7,824 nt of DNA. It comes from Leptolyngbyaceae cyanobacterium M65_K2018_010 (lineage in GTDB: Bacteria; Cyanobacteriota; Cyanobacteriia; Phormidesmidales; Phormidesmidaceae). Numbering within the stretch: position 1 is the stretch's first letter; each line of letters begins with the position of its first letter. The notes under the pieces were generated by a model. It searched no databases, was not told the origin of the DNA, and saw only the letters and a list, made by a program, of their open reading frames with translations. Position numbers and translations under genes: made by a program. The stretch is taken from contig DVEE01000088.1 in assembly GCA_015295885.1 (NCBI GenBank), positions 1 to 7,824 on the forward strand, given 5' to 3'. This document shows, in pieces, positions 1 to 6,142 of the stretch.

Positions 1-2963
1 TCAAAGACCTCAACGCTAAATTCATCCAGGCTTTGATCAGGGCGGGATTGGGGGGGTTCCCCCAGGCCCAATTCCCCTAACCCGGGAGCAGCCCCGAGCG
101 CTTCCCTAGGCTCTGGGGGGATATCCAGGGCACCCTCGACGGCCCAGCTCCTTTCGGCCCATTCACCTGGCCCAGCCGCCCGGGGCTGCTCTGGAGGGGG
201 GCTGGGGGGCATGGACTCAACCCCATCGCCAATTAAGGCTTCGATGGATAGCCAGTCATCCTCGAGGGGCGGGTCAGGCTGTAGGGCTGCCCCCATCAGA
301 TTGGGTTCATCGCTAGCCAGGGAGAACGTGACCCCGGAATCAATGCCAAACCAGATCGGATCGGCAAGCTCCTCAGCGGCGGCAGGAGCAGTCTGTTCAT
401 CCAGGTCCAAATCACCCAGGATGGCGGACAAATCCAGGGGATCCGGGTCGCCGGTGGTGAACTCTTGGGTCGGGGCAGGCTCAAGTTCTGCCCTGGCCTG
501 TACTTCCTCCAGGGTCAGACCCGATTCTCCAACCGCGGGCTGATCCGGCCCCAGGGTGAGGTCCAAATCCGTGAGTAGTTGGGCCCAGAGGTCGTCGTCC
601 TGCTCTGGCCCTAGAGCCGTGGGACGGGGGGGGTAACCAGCCCCCTCAGCTAAGTCCACTGGCTCGGTCAGACCTGGGCTAGCAGGGGGCTCAGACTCAT
701 CCTCTGGGGCTATCCTCCCCTCCAACTGGAAGTCTACCTGAACCGGGAAGGGCTCGGGCTGGCGTTCCGGAACCTCTGTGGCTGCCGCTTCGGCTACGGC
801 TTCGGTTACCGGTTCAGGGGCGGAGACCTGGGGTTGATCCGGGGCCAGCCCTGGCCAGGTCAGCTCAGGGGCTGGGCCATCGCCCTGAGGCGATGCCACG
901 GACCGGGGCTTCGGGCCTTCTGTTTCAGCATTCCCAGCATCCATCGAGGGCAGATCCCTGCCCCCGGCTCCGGGGGCAGGCGACCCCATGGGGGTAGGCC
1001 CATCGGTCACGGTCAGTTCCCCAGGGGCCATCGCAGCAGTCTCAGGATGGTCGAATGCCGTCGTGGTTTCAGCGGTGTCTAGGGGTTGGGTGAGTGCCTC
1101 GGCGGGGGGTAGGTCGCTTTCAGATTCCAGCTCCAAATTGGCTAAATCCTCAGCCAGGGAGTTGCGGGTCGCGGCATCGATGGCGAGGGCGTAGGTAACC
1201 GGACTGGCGTCTTCAGCATCGGGCAGCAGGTTTTCCTCAGGAGAGGCCACCATCGGTTGGTGGGTATCAAATAGGGCTGAAGCAGCCATACTTTGACCGG
1301 CAGCCAGGTCAAAGCCGGCATCCATGGAGTCCTCTGGTAGGAGTTCGTTGAGGGATTGAATGGTGAGTGGTGGATGGACCGCCTGGAGATCAGCGGTCCA
1401 CTGGGCCGGTTGACCCGGGTCTAACAAATTTTCCAGGTTATCGATAGCGGTCGGGGCCGTTGGGGTCGGAGCAAAACCTTGATCCTCCTCGGTTGGCTGA
1501 CCCGACGGCAGATCCGCTACCAACTGGGTCACCTCCGCCGCTGTCAAAGGCGCCTCGATCAACGGGCGATCGACCGGGGAAGGTTGATCGGTAGGGCCAT
1601 TGGTAGGGCCATCGGTAGGGCCATCGGTAGGGCCATCGGCTCCCTCGGCTGCAACGGGAGAGTCCGGGCCGAAAAAACTTTGGAAGAGGGCATCGAGTTC
1701 TTCCCCGGTGCTCTCCTCCCCTCCCAGAACTCTAGCCATCTCCCCATTCGCGGTTGCCGGTGGGGATACCGAAGCGCTCGGGTCAGGGGCGGCGGAGTCC
1801 AGGCGATCGAGCACCTGCAAGGCCTCCTCAGAGGCGGCGGGGCCGGGGGGAGGAGCCCCTAGTTGATCGTCTACTCCGCTGCCGAGATCGACCGCGAGGG
1901 TGTCCCCTTCCTCTTCATCTAAGGCCAGACGGGCAATTTCATCATCAATTTGCAGCAGGGAAATCTCATCCTCAAAGCTCAGGTCTAACTCCAGATCTTC
2001 TAAGTCAAGGTCCTGATTGAGATCCAGGGATAGTGGTGGAGTCGCCACTTGGGTGGGCTCGGGCTGGGCGGCGGCAACCCGAGGCAACTCGGGCCGCAGC
2101 CCCGAACTACCCATCGCTTCTAGATAGGCTAGAGTTTCGGGGCTAAGCCGTTGGGCCAGGTGGTTGATCAGGGCATTGAACATCATTTCTCCCTGTTGCC
2201 CCAGGGTATGCATTTTGCTCAATCCCTGATTTAAGGAATCCTGGTAGCTATGGAGGCTCTGTTGCAGGGCGTCAAAAACGGCTCTGAGAGAAAGATCCAG
2301 GTTGCGAATTAATCGGTCGGTTTCGGTTTGAATGTGGTGCAGGTACTCCAAACGCTGGGTTGGGCTTAACTCCGCTAGGTCCATATCCAGTGATGGGGGA
2401 TCGGCCGGAGCTTGAGCCAACAGGTAGCGATTGGCGATCGCAGACTCCAGGTGTTGAATCGCCTGCTCTACCTGGCCCCTCAGGTGAAGATCCAGATGAC
2501 TGGTCAGTTGCTTCAGGGCTTCTTCCCCAGAGAAGGCCGAGGCCCCAGGCTCACCCAGGGTTCCACTGAGTTTTTCTTGCTGCAACCGCTGCACCTCGGC
2601 CAGCAAGGTTTCCCGTTGCTGCCGCAGGGTCGCCACCTCATTGTGGAGGGGGGTTAAAATCTGCAGAGTTTGGCTCCGCAGGTACTGCATTTCCTGTAAT
2701 AGGGCATTGAGGACCTGGCTGGCCGCTAGGGCAGTGCTATCCTGGGGCACCCCGGTGACCTGCCCAGCCCTAGAATCCGTAGCCGCGGCTCGGGCGGGCG
2801 GGGTCGTTGGCAGTTGGCTCAACCAGCTTCTCGCCTGAGCCAACAGTTGCCGTTGCTCCTGGGCCGGGCCAGACAACCCCCACAACCCCTTAGCCGGAGG
2901 TTGCTCCAGGACAGCATCTATTTCAGCAATCAACGCCTCAAGTTCTGGCTGCTGCAAAGTCAC
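1..2963 (-). CDS. Large acidic coiled-coil and disordered protein, unknown function (C-terminus beyond window)
   Basis: One frame stays open from 2963 to the left edge: 987 full codons and no stop. I checked the phase at 2382, 1611, 543 and 5. The start is GTG at 2961-2963; an in-frame TAA at 2970-2972 excludes anything further upstream, and AAGGG lies a few bases before the GTG. TTG at codon 3 is an alternative; the first ATG is only codon 92. Visible parts: a short helical N-terminus (residues 5-50, LEALIAEIDAVLE), a coiled coil at about 85-135 with heptad Leu (EVATLRQQRETLLAEVQRLQ), a helical block at 194-286 with TDRLIRNLDLSLRAVFDALQ and a QGEMMFNALINHLAQ stretch, then about 700 residues rich in Asp, Glu, Pro, Ala and Gly with few aromatics, probably disordered. 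No signal peptide or membrane segment is seen. The helical part resembles, from memory, an uncharacterised cyanobacterial family. Its job is unknown; a scaffold role is only a guess. Confidence 0.88.
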   Translation of the reverse strand, partial: MTLQQPELEALIAEIDAVLEQPPAKGLWGLSGPAQEQRQLLAQARSWLSQLPTTPPARAAATDSRAGQVTGVPQDSTALAASQVLNALLQEMQYLRSQTLQILTPLHNEVATLRQQRETLLAEVQRLQQEKLSGTLGEPGASAFSGEEALKQLTSHLDLHLRGQVEQAIQHLESAIANRYLLAQAPADPPSLDMDLAELSPTQRLEYLHHIQTETDRLIRNLDLSLRAVFDALQQSLHSYQDSLNQGLSKMHTLGQQGEMMFNALINHLAQRLSPETLAYLEAMGSSGLRPELPRVAAAQPEPTQVATPPLSLDLNQDLDLEDLELDLSFEDEISLLQIDDEIARLALDEEEGDTLAVDLGSGVDDQLGAPPPGPAASEEALQVLDRLDSAAPDPSASVSPPATANGEMARVLGGEESTGEELDALFQSFFGPDSPVAAEGADGPTDGPTDGPTNGPTDQPSPVDRPLIEAPLTAAEVTQLVADLPSGQPTEEDQGFAPTPTAPTAIDNLENLLDPGQPAQWTADLQAVHPPLTIQSLNELLPEDSMDAGFDLAAGQSMAASALFDTHQPMVASPEENLLPDAEDASPVTYALAIDAATRNSLAEDLANLELESESDLPPAEALTQPLDTAETTTAFDHPETAAMAPGELTVTDGPTPMGSPAPGAGGRDLPSMDAGNAETEGPKPRSVASPQGDGPAPELTWPGLAPDQPQVSAPEPVTEAVAEAAATEVPERQPEPFPVQVDFQLEGRIAPEDESEPPASPGLTEPVDLAEGAGYPPRPTALGPEQDDDLWAQLLTDLDLTLGPDQPAVGESGLTLEEVQARAELEPAPTQEFTTGDPDPLDLSAILGDLDLDEQTAPAAAEELADPIWFGIDSGVTFSLASDEPNLMGAALQPDPPLEDDWLSIEALIGDGVESMPPSPPPEQPRAAGPGEWAERSWAVEGALDIPPEPREALGAAPGLGELGLGEPPQSRPDQSLDEFSVEVF
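787..810 (-). repeat. Two 12-bp degenerate units encoding EA(V/A) repeats
   Basis: Two adjacent 12-bp units (GCTTCGGCTACG then GCTTCGGTTACC on the plus strand) match at 10 of 12 bases. They encode the VTEAVAEA stretch in the disordered part of the large minus-strand protein. This is a second small in-frame expansion like the DGPT array, but older, as its copies have diverged. Confidence 0.6.
1590..1637 (-). repeat. Four tandem 12-bp units encoding DGPT
   Basis: Four head-to-tail 12-bp units (plus strand GGTAGGGCCATC) encode Asp-Gly-Pro-Thr three times and Asn-Gly-Pro-Thr once, at residues about 443-458 of the large minus-strand protein. The units are identical except for one base in the copy nearest 1600 (ATT for ATC, giving Asn). 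Such near-identity suggests recent slippage expansion. A single DGPT copy recurs near 997-1008 in the same frame. The repeat lies inside the disordered region, in multiples of three bases, so length changes would not break the frame. Confidence 0.9.
1905..2033 (-). other. Asp/Glu/Leu-rich segment of the large protein
   Basis: Residues about 311-352 alternate Asp or Glu with Leu (DLDLEDLELDLSFEDE, then LQIDDEIARLALDEEEG). This directly follows the helical block and opens the long low-complexity part. Strongly acidic amphipathic stretches of this kind often act as protein-interaction segments. Here that role is inferred from composition only. Confidence 0.6.
2434..2441. repeat. HIP1 octamer (one of five)
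   Basis: GCGATCGC occurs here and at 5815-5822, 6293-6300, 7241-7248 and 7756-7763. This palindrome is strongly over-represented in many cyanobacterial genomes and is the clearest taxonomic mark in the window. All five copies lie inside coding sequence. Confidence 0.9.
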
Positions 2964-2984
2964 GTACCCTTACCCTTTTCCAAA

Positions 2985-2990
2985 ATTATG
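2985..2990 (-). promoter_or_regulatory. Possible -10 box for the large minus-strand gene
   Basis: Read on the minus strand, CATAAT lies 21 bases before the GTG start. This would give a 5' leader of roughly 15 bases carrying the GGAAAAGGGTAAGGG purine tract as ribosome binding site. No good -35 hexamer is visible at 16-18 bp, so this would be a weak or activator-dependent promoter. It is a candidate only. Confidence 0.3.
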
Positions 2991-3112
2991 GCCAAAGTGT
3001 ATGTTAGAAGGCCCTAAATTTCATCCTCGCTCGTACCCCAGGGAGTGCAAGCTGTTCTCAATAGTATTCAGCTTAGATCCTGGCTGAAAACCCGGGTCCA
3101 ACCCGCTTAGCA

Positions 3113-3122
3113 TTTTGCAAAA
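3113..3122. repeat. 10-bp palindrome TTTTGCAAAA
   Basis: This is a perfect inverted repeat in the middle of the divergent region, followed at once by ACTTTTG, which partly repeats the right arm in reverse. It could be an operator or simply AT-rich sequence. No binding protein can be named from the sequence. Confidence 0.3.
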
Positions 3123-3242
3123 ACTTTTGTCTAGATTGAGCTAGGGTAAGTCAGGGCTTTTTGGCTGCTATTCTAATCGCTAAAGTGACTAAAACCCCTT
3201 GATGTAAGTATCAATCCTAGCCTCGGTCCGCTAAAGGGCAGC

Positions 3243-3252
3243 CTTAGCTAAG
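3243..3252. repeat. 10-bp palindrome CTTAGCTAAG
   Basis: A perfect 10-bp palindrome about 100 bp before the Crp-like start. Its position fits an operator for the plus-strand operon, but no known consensus matches it. A second palindrome, TCCTAGGA, follows at 3282-3289. Confidence 0.3.
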
Positions 3253-3342
3253 CCTGGGGCATGGTGAGAACTGGGCTGGGATCCTAGGAATAGTCTACTG
3301 ACCCGGTGCCCCCTACCTTTGAACCTAACCCTGTTTAGCGTT

Positions 3343-3346
3343 GGAG
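3343..3346 (+). promoter_or_regulatory. Ribosome binding site of the Crp-like gene
   Basis: GGAG sits six bases before the ATG at 3353. This supports that start over the ATG four bases downstream at 3357, which is in another frame. Confidence 0.65.
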
Positions 3347-3352
3347 TAGCCC

Positions 3353-4057
3353 ATGGATGATCGCCATAGCCCTCGAGATGCCCAGGCCGATCTTCAAATG
3401 GTGCGTTCGGGGCTATTATTCAAAGGCCTGCCAGAGGAAGCGGTAATACAGGCCACTAGTCACATGGTCTCTCGCCGCCACCCGGCTAACCAGGTGATTT
3501 TGCTAGAAAATGATTGGGGTAGCTCGGTTTACTTTATCTTAGAAGGCTGGGTTAAGATTCGCACCTACAACCTGGATGGCAAGGAAGTGACCCTCAACAT
3601 TTTGGGTCGAGGCGAATTGTTTGGGGAAATGGCCCCCCTTGAGGAAGTGCCCCGGTCCACCGATGTGATCACCCTGGTCCCCACCGTGATCGGCAACATG
3701 CCGGCCAGTGACTTTGTTAATCTGCTCCATTCCCAACCCCTGGCCGGAATTCACCTAGCCCAGTTGATGGCGCGGCGGCTGCGGCAGGTAAACCGTCGGT
3801 TGCGCCTGCGAGAATCCGACAGTACCTCGCGGGTTGCTGATATTATTTTGTTTTTGGCGGATGGGCAAGGTCGACCGGGAGCCAGTGGGCTGGAAATTCC
3901 CAATTTGCCCCACCGAGAATTGAGTAGCCTGAGCGGGTTAGCACGGGAAACCGTGACCCGGGTGCTCAACAAGCTAGAAAAGAAAGGGCTGATTGTCCGC
4001 GATAAAGACTGGATTGTGATCCCCGATGTCAATGCCCTGGAGCGGTTGCTGGTTTAG
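3353..4057 (+). CDS. Crp/Fnr-family transcriptional regulator
   Basis: This 234-residue, full-length cytoplasmic DNA-binding regulator has an N-terminal cyclic-nucleotide-type beta-barrel (about 20-130) with a phosphate-binding-cassette-like segment, FGEMAPLEEVPRSTDV (90-105), that keeps Gly91-Glu92 and Arg101-Ser102. A dimerisation helix follows (about 131-155, LAQLMARRLRQVNRRLRLRE), then a C-terminal winged helix with recognition helix ARETVTRVLNKLE (197-209). Arg198, Glu199 and Arg203 match the DNA-contacting residues of E. coli CRP, so a GTGA-like half-site is predicted. At the place of CRP Thr127/Ser128, which contact cAMP, this protein has Val/Asn (or Gln/Val if shifted by one), so cAMP binding in the CRP manner is doubtful. 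No Fnr-type N-terminal Cys cluster is present. It heads a likely operon with the membrane protein and CobT. Very similar proteins are widespread in cyanobacteria (from memory). It is not obviously NtcA. Confidence 0.93.
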   Translation: MDDRHSPRDAQADLQMVRSGLLFKGLPEEAVIQATSHMVSRRHPANQVILLENDWGSSVYFILEGWVKIRTYNLDGKEVTLNILGRGELFGEMAPLEEVPRSTDVITLVPTVIGNMPASDFVNLLHSQPLAGIHLAQLMARRLRQVNRRLRLRESDSTSRVADIILFLADGQGRPGASGLEIPNLPHRELSSLSGLARETVTRVLNKLEKKGLIVRDKDWIVIPDVNALERLLV

Positions 4058-4063
4058 GTATTC

Positions 4064-4861
4064 ATGAGTCAATTCCTGTCGGATTCCGCTAACCCCTCTG
4101 GTTCGCAGCCTGACTCAGCCCAGGGCGATACAGACTTTGATCAGTTAGACACCTACTTGGACTACTCGGAGACCAGGGCAGGGGAGGCTGAACCCTTTAG
4201 GGTCAGCGCCGAACATCGCCGTAAGGCTGGCCCCCTAGTCATGGTGGAAACCGCCTTTCTAGCCAGTACAGCGGCCCTGATTTGGCTGGTGAACACCTAT
4301 TTTCCCCCGGGCCCTATTTTGCGCATCCTATTTCCCTTGCCCGTGGCTTTGGTGTATCTGCGGTGGGGGGCTAGGGCCGCCTGGATGTCAGCCCTGGTGG
4401 CGGGGTTGTTGCTATCGGTGCTAATGGGCCCTCCCCGGAGTTTGTTGTTCTTGATTCCCTACGCGCTGATTGGGGTGCAGTTGGGGTTTACCTGGGTGAG
4501 GGGAGCCAACTGGTATCTCTCGATCTTGGCCGGGTCATTGTTGGGATCCTTGGGTTTTTTCTTTCGTCTATGGCTCATGTCGATCCTGATTGGCGAAGAT
4601 CTCTGGGTATACCTGACCACCCAGGTCACCCAAATGCTGAATTGGCTGTTGCAAAAACTGGTGGCCTTGGGCCTACTCGATATCGGGGTGCTAGGCCAGG
4701 CCAACCTGGGGGCGATTCAAACCCTAGCCTTAATCATGGTTCTGCTGAGTAATGTGGTCTACCTGTTTACGGTTCACCTGGCCGCTTGGTTGTTGCTAGA
4801 ACGCCTGGGGGCCAGGATTCCGGCCCCGCCGGAGTGGGTGCAAAGCCTGCTGGAAGAGTAA
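4064..4861 (+). CDS. Multi-pass membrane protein, DUF2232 (YybS-like) family
   Basis: This 265-residue inner-membrane protein has a hydrophilic acidic N-terminus (1-52, many Ser, Asp and Glu) followed by about six membrane segments near 57-80, 84-100, 104-122, 126-145, 148-176 and 217-246, plus a weaker hydrophobic stretch at 190-210. The short tail PEWVQSLLEE is probably cytoplasmic. Order and length fit the DUF2232 family as found in cyanobacteria. Its molecular function is unknown. The start lies six bases after the regulator's stop, with only a weak AGG, so translation is probably coupled. Placement beside CobT raises the idea of a role in handling a small molecule, since DUF2232 is, as I recall, grouped with Gx/ECF S-component-like proteins. 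That link is unverified. Confidence 0.8.
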   Translation: MSQFLSDSANPSGSQPDSAQGDTDFDQLDTYLDYSETRAGEAEPFRVSAEHRRKAGPLVMVETAFLASTAALIWLVNTYFPPGPILRILFPLPVALVYLRWGARAAWMSALVAGLLLSVLMGPPRSLLFLIPYALIGVQLGFTWVRGANWYLSILAGSLLGSLGFFFRLWLMSILIGEDLWVYLTTQVTQMLNWLLQKLVALGLLDIGVLGQANLGAIQTLALIMVLLSNVVYLFTVHLAAWLLLERLGARIPAPPEWVQSLLEE

Positions 4862-4867
4862 TGCGCC

Positions 4868-5980
4868 ATGATTGCCCCTGCAGTGGCGGTACACACCCAT
4901 GGCCAACGGGGTCAGCAATGGCAGCAGCGGGTGCAGGGACAATGCCCCCTGCTGGTGCTAACCCTGGGCTTTACAGCCACCGGGCTGATACCGGGGATCT
5001 CGGCGGCGGGGGCAACCCCGGCCGATCGCCAATGGACAGCCTTGGCCGATGCCGAGTTTATGGTCAACGGCCCTACCCCTAGGCCTACCTTCCCCCTGCC
5101 TCCCCTCACCGCCGGTGCCTCGCCAGCGTTGATTTCACGGGCTGTGGTGGCGGGCCAGCAAATCCCCCTCACCCTGCTCAATGCTGGCCTGCCCCACCCC
5201 CCCTCGGTGCCCCACCTAGACCTGGGCGGGCAACCGGCCCGGTGCCTGACCAGCGGATCGGCCCTGCCCCTAGAACAGGTTCAACAGCTGTGGCACCGGG
5301 GCTTGGCCCTGGGTCACCAACTGGCTGCGACCCCTGCCGCCTACCTACTGTTAGCCGAGTGTGTGGTCGGGGGCACCACGACGGCCCTGGGGGTACTTAC
5401 GGGCTTAGGCATTGAGGCCGGGGGGCGGGTCAACAGTAGCCACCCCACCTGCAACCACCGGCAAAAACAGCAGCTTGTCCAGCGTGGATTAATCCAGGCC
5501 GGATTAGGGTCGGCCCAAGCTGCTCCCCACCCTCTGGCCGTGGTGGCTGCCGTGGGGGATCCCATGCAACCGGTAGTCGCCGCCCTGGCCCTGGCGGCCA
5601 GCCGGAGCAAGCCGGTAATGCTGGCGGGGGGCACCCAAATGTTGGCGGTTTACGCCCTGATGCAGGCGCTAGCTGAGGTGGAACACTGTGCCTGGCAGCC
5701 CGCCAATGTCGTGGTGGGAACCACCCGCCGGGTGGCGGAAGACCCCAGCGGGGACACGGTGGGTCTGGCCCAACTGACCGACGCCTGCCTGATGGCTAGC
5801 CAGGTTTCCTTTCAGCGATCGCGTTTTGCCGCCCTGCGAGCCTACGAACAGGGGTACGTTAAGGAGGGGGTAGGGGCGGGGGCCTGTGCCATTGCGGCCA
5901 GTCTTTACCAGGGCTGGGATCAGATCCGGCTCCTGGCCGCCGTAGAGGAGGTCTTGGTGCAAAAGGCAGCCTGGGAATGA
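4868..5980 (+). CDS. cobT: CobT-type nicotinate-nucleotide:base phosphoribosyltransferase (cyanobacterial UPF0284/TIGR00303 type)
   Basis: This 370-residue cytoplasmic enzyme, full length for the family, transfers ribose phosphate from nicotinate mononucleotide to the lower-ligand base and makes the alpha-riboside phosphate used to finish cobalamin. Cyanobacteria mostly make pseudocobalamin, so adenine is a likely base. Family signatures: LGFTATGLIPGISAAGATP (33-51), PPLTAGASPALISRAV (78-93), ECVVGGTTTALGVLTGLG (164-181), SSHPTCNH (190-197), AVGDPMQ (228-234), LAGGTQMLAVYAL (252-264) and VKEGVGAGA (331-339). Glu333 in the last is the likely counterpart of the catalytic Glu of Salmonella CobT (inference). 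The ATG at 4868 is the first start after an in-frame TAA at 4859; GGAAGAG at 4852-4858 is the likely ribosome binding site. It overlaps nothing and follows the membrane gene by six bases, hence the same transcript. No cobalamin riboswitch is seen before it. Confidence 0.88.
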   Translation: MIAPAVAVHTHGQRGQQWQQRVQGQCPLLVLTLGFTATGLIPGISAAGATPADRQWTALADAEFMVNGPTPRPTFPLPPLTAGASPALISRAVVAGQQIPLTLLNAGLPHPPSVPHLDLGGQPARCLTSGSALPLEQVQQLWHRGLALGHQLAATPAAYLLLAECVVGGTTTALGVLTGLGIEAGGRVNSSHPTCNHRQKQQLVQRGLIQAGLGSAQAAPHPLAVVAAVGDPMQPVVAALALAASRSKPVMLAGGTQMLAVYALMQALAEVEHCAWQPANVVVGTTRRVAEDPSGDTVGLAQLTDACLMASQVSFQRSRFAALRAYEQGYVKEGVGAGACAIAASLYQGWDQIRLLAAVEEVLVQKAAWE

Positions 5981-6142
5981 GCCCAGCGACCCGCTCATTC
6001 CCCCAGACCCAGCGATTGAGCCTGAGCCCGTCTGCCCGCGGCCTGCCTCTCCTGGGTTTTATCGATTATGTTGTAGGGTATAGCCCCTACCCCAGTCGGG
6101 TCAGCGGGGCGGCAGCGGTTACAGTTTTGCCCCACAACCCCC
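5981..6142. other. Gap between cobT and the phosphoesterase gene
   Basis: These 162 bp contain no convincing gene. An ORF from ATG 5977 (overlapping the cobT stop as ATGA) runs to 6246 but has a low-complexity product unlike any protein I know and overlaps the phosphoesterase gene. The only structure is an inverted repeat at 6073-6090. Confidence 0.6.
6073..6090. repeat. Inverted repeat GTAGGG-N6-CCCTAC
   Basis: Perfect 6-bp arms with a 6-base spacer (TATAGC), lying 93 bp after the cobT stop and 53 bp before the phosphoesterase start. There is no T-run after it, so it is a poor intrinsic terminator. The spacer TATAGC could be a -10 box inside an operator. Either reading is weak. Confidence 0.4.

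Larger units (their letters stand above)
2964..3352. other. Divergent intergenic region with no gene
   Basis: These 389 bp separate the large minus-strand gene from the Crp-like gene and must hold both promoters. The base composition is more AT-rich than the flanks. I see no convincing ORF, tRNA or riboswitch. Three perfect palindromes stand out: TTTTGCAAAA (3113-3122), CTTAGCTAAG (3243-3252) and TCCTAGGA (3282-3289). I looked for a full CRP site (TGTGA-N6-TCACA) and an NtcA site (GTA-N8-TAC) and found neither. TATTCT at 3169-3174 is a possible -10 for the plus-strand operon, without a matching -35. Confidence 0.6.

Noticed and set aside
1590..1637. Possible CRISPR array
   Set aside because: The repeat unit is only 12 bp with no spacers and is in frame with a protein repeat.
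1559..1862. ORFs on both strands with repeated MALP or GRAI units
   Set aside because: They are other-frame readings of the DGPT tandem repeat inside the large minus-strand gene; neighbouring sequence shows no coding character in those frames.
211..2838. Several plus-strand ORFs of 65-127 residues
   Set aside because: They have low-complexity products, overlap one another and are fully covered by the long minus-strand frame, whose codon phase is consistent throughout.
4861..4867. ATG overlapping the DUF2232 stop as an alternative cobT start
   Set aside because: It is in a different frame from cobT; the cobT frame has a stop at 4859 and its first ATG at 4868.
4700..4867. Cobalamin riboswitch upstream of cobT
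   Set aside because: The region is the coding end of the DUF2232 gene and only six bases separate the genes; no B12-box sequence was seen there or in 2964-3352.
4570..5082. ORFs in a second plus-strand frame across the DUF2232-cobT junction
   Set aside because: Both strongly recognised proteins occupy this stretch in other frames.
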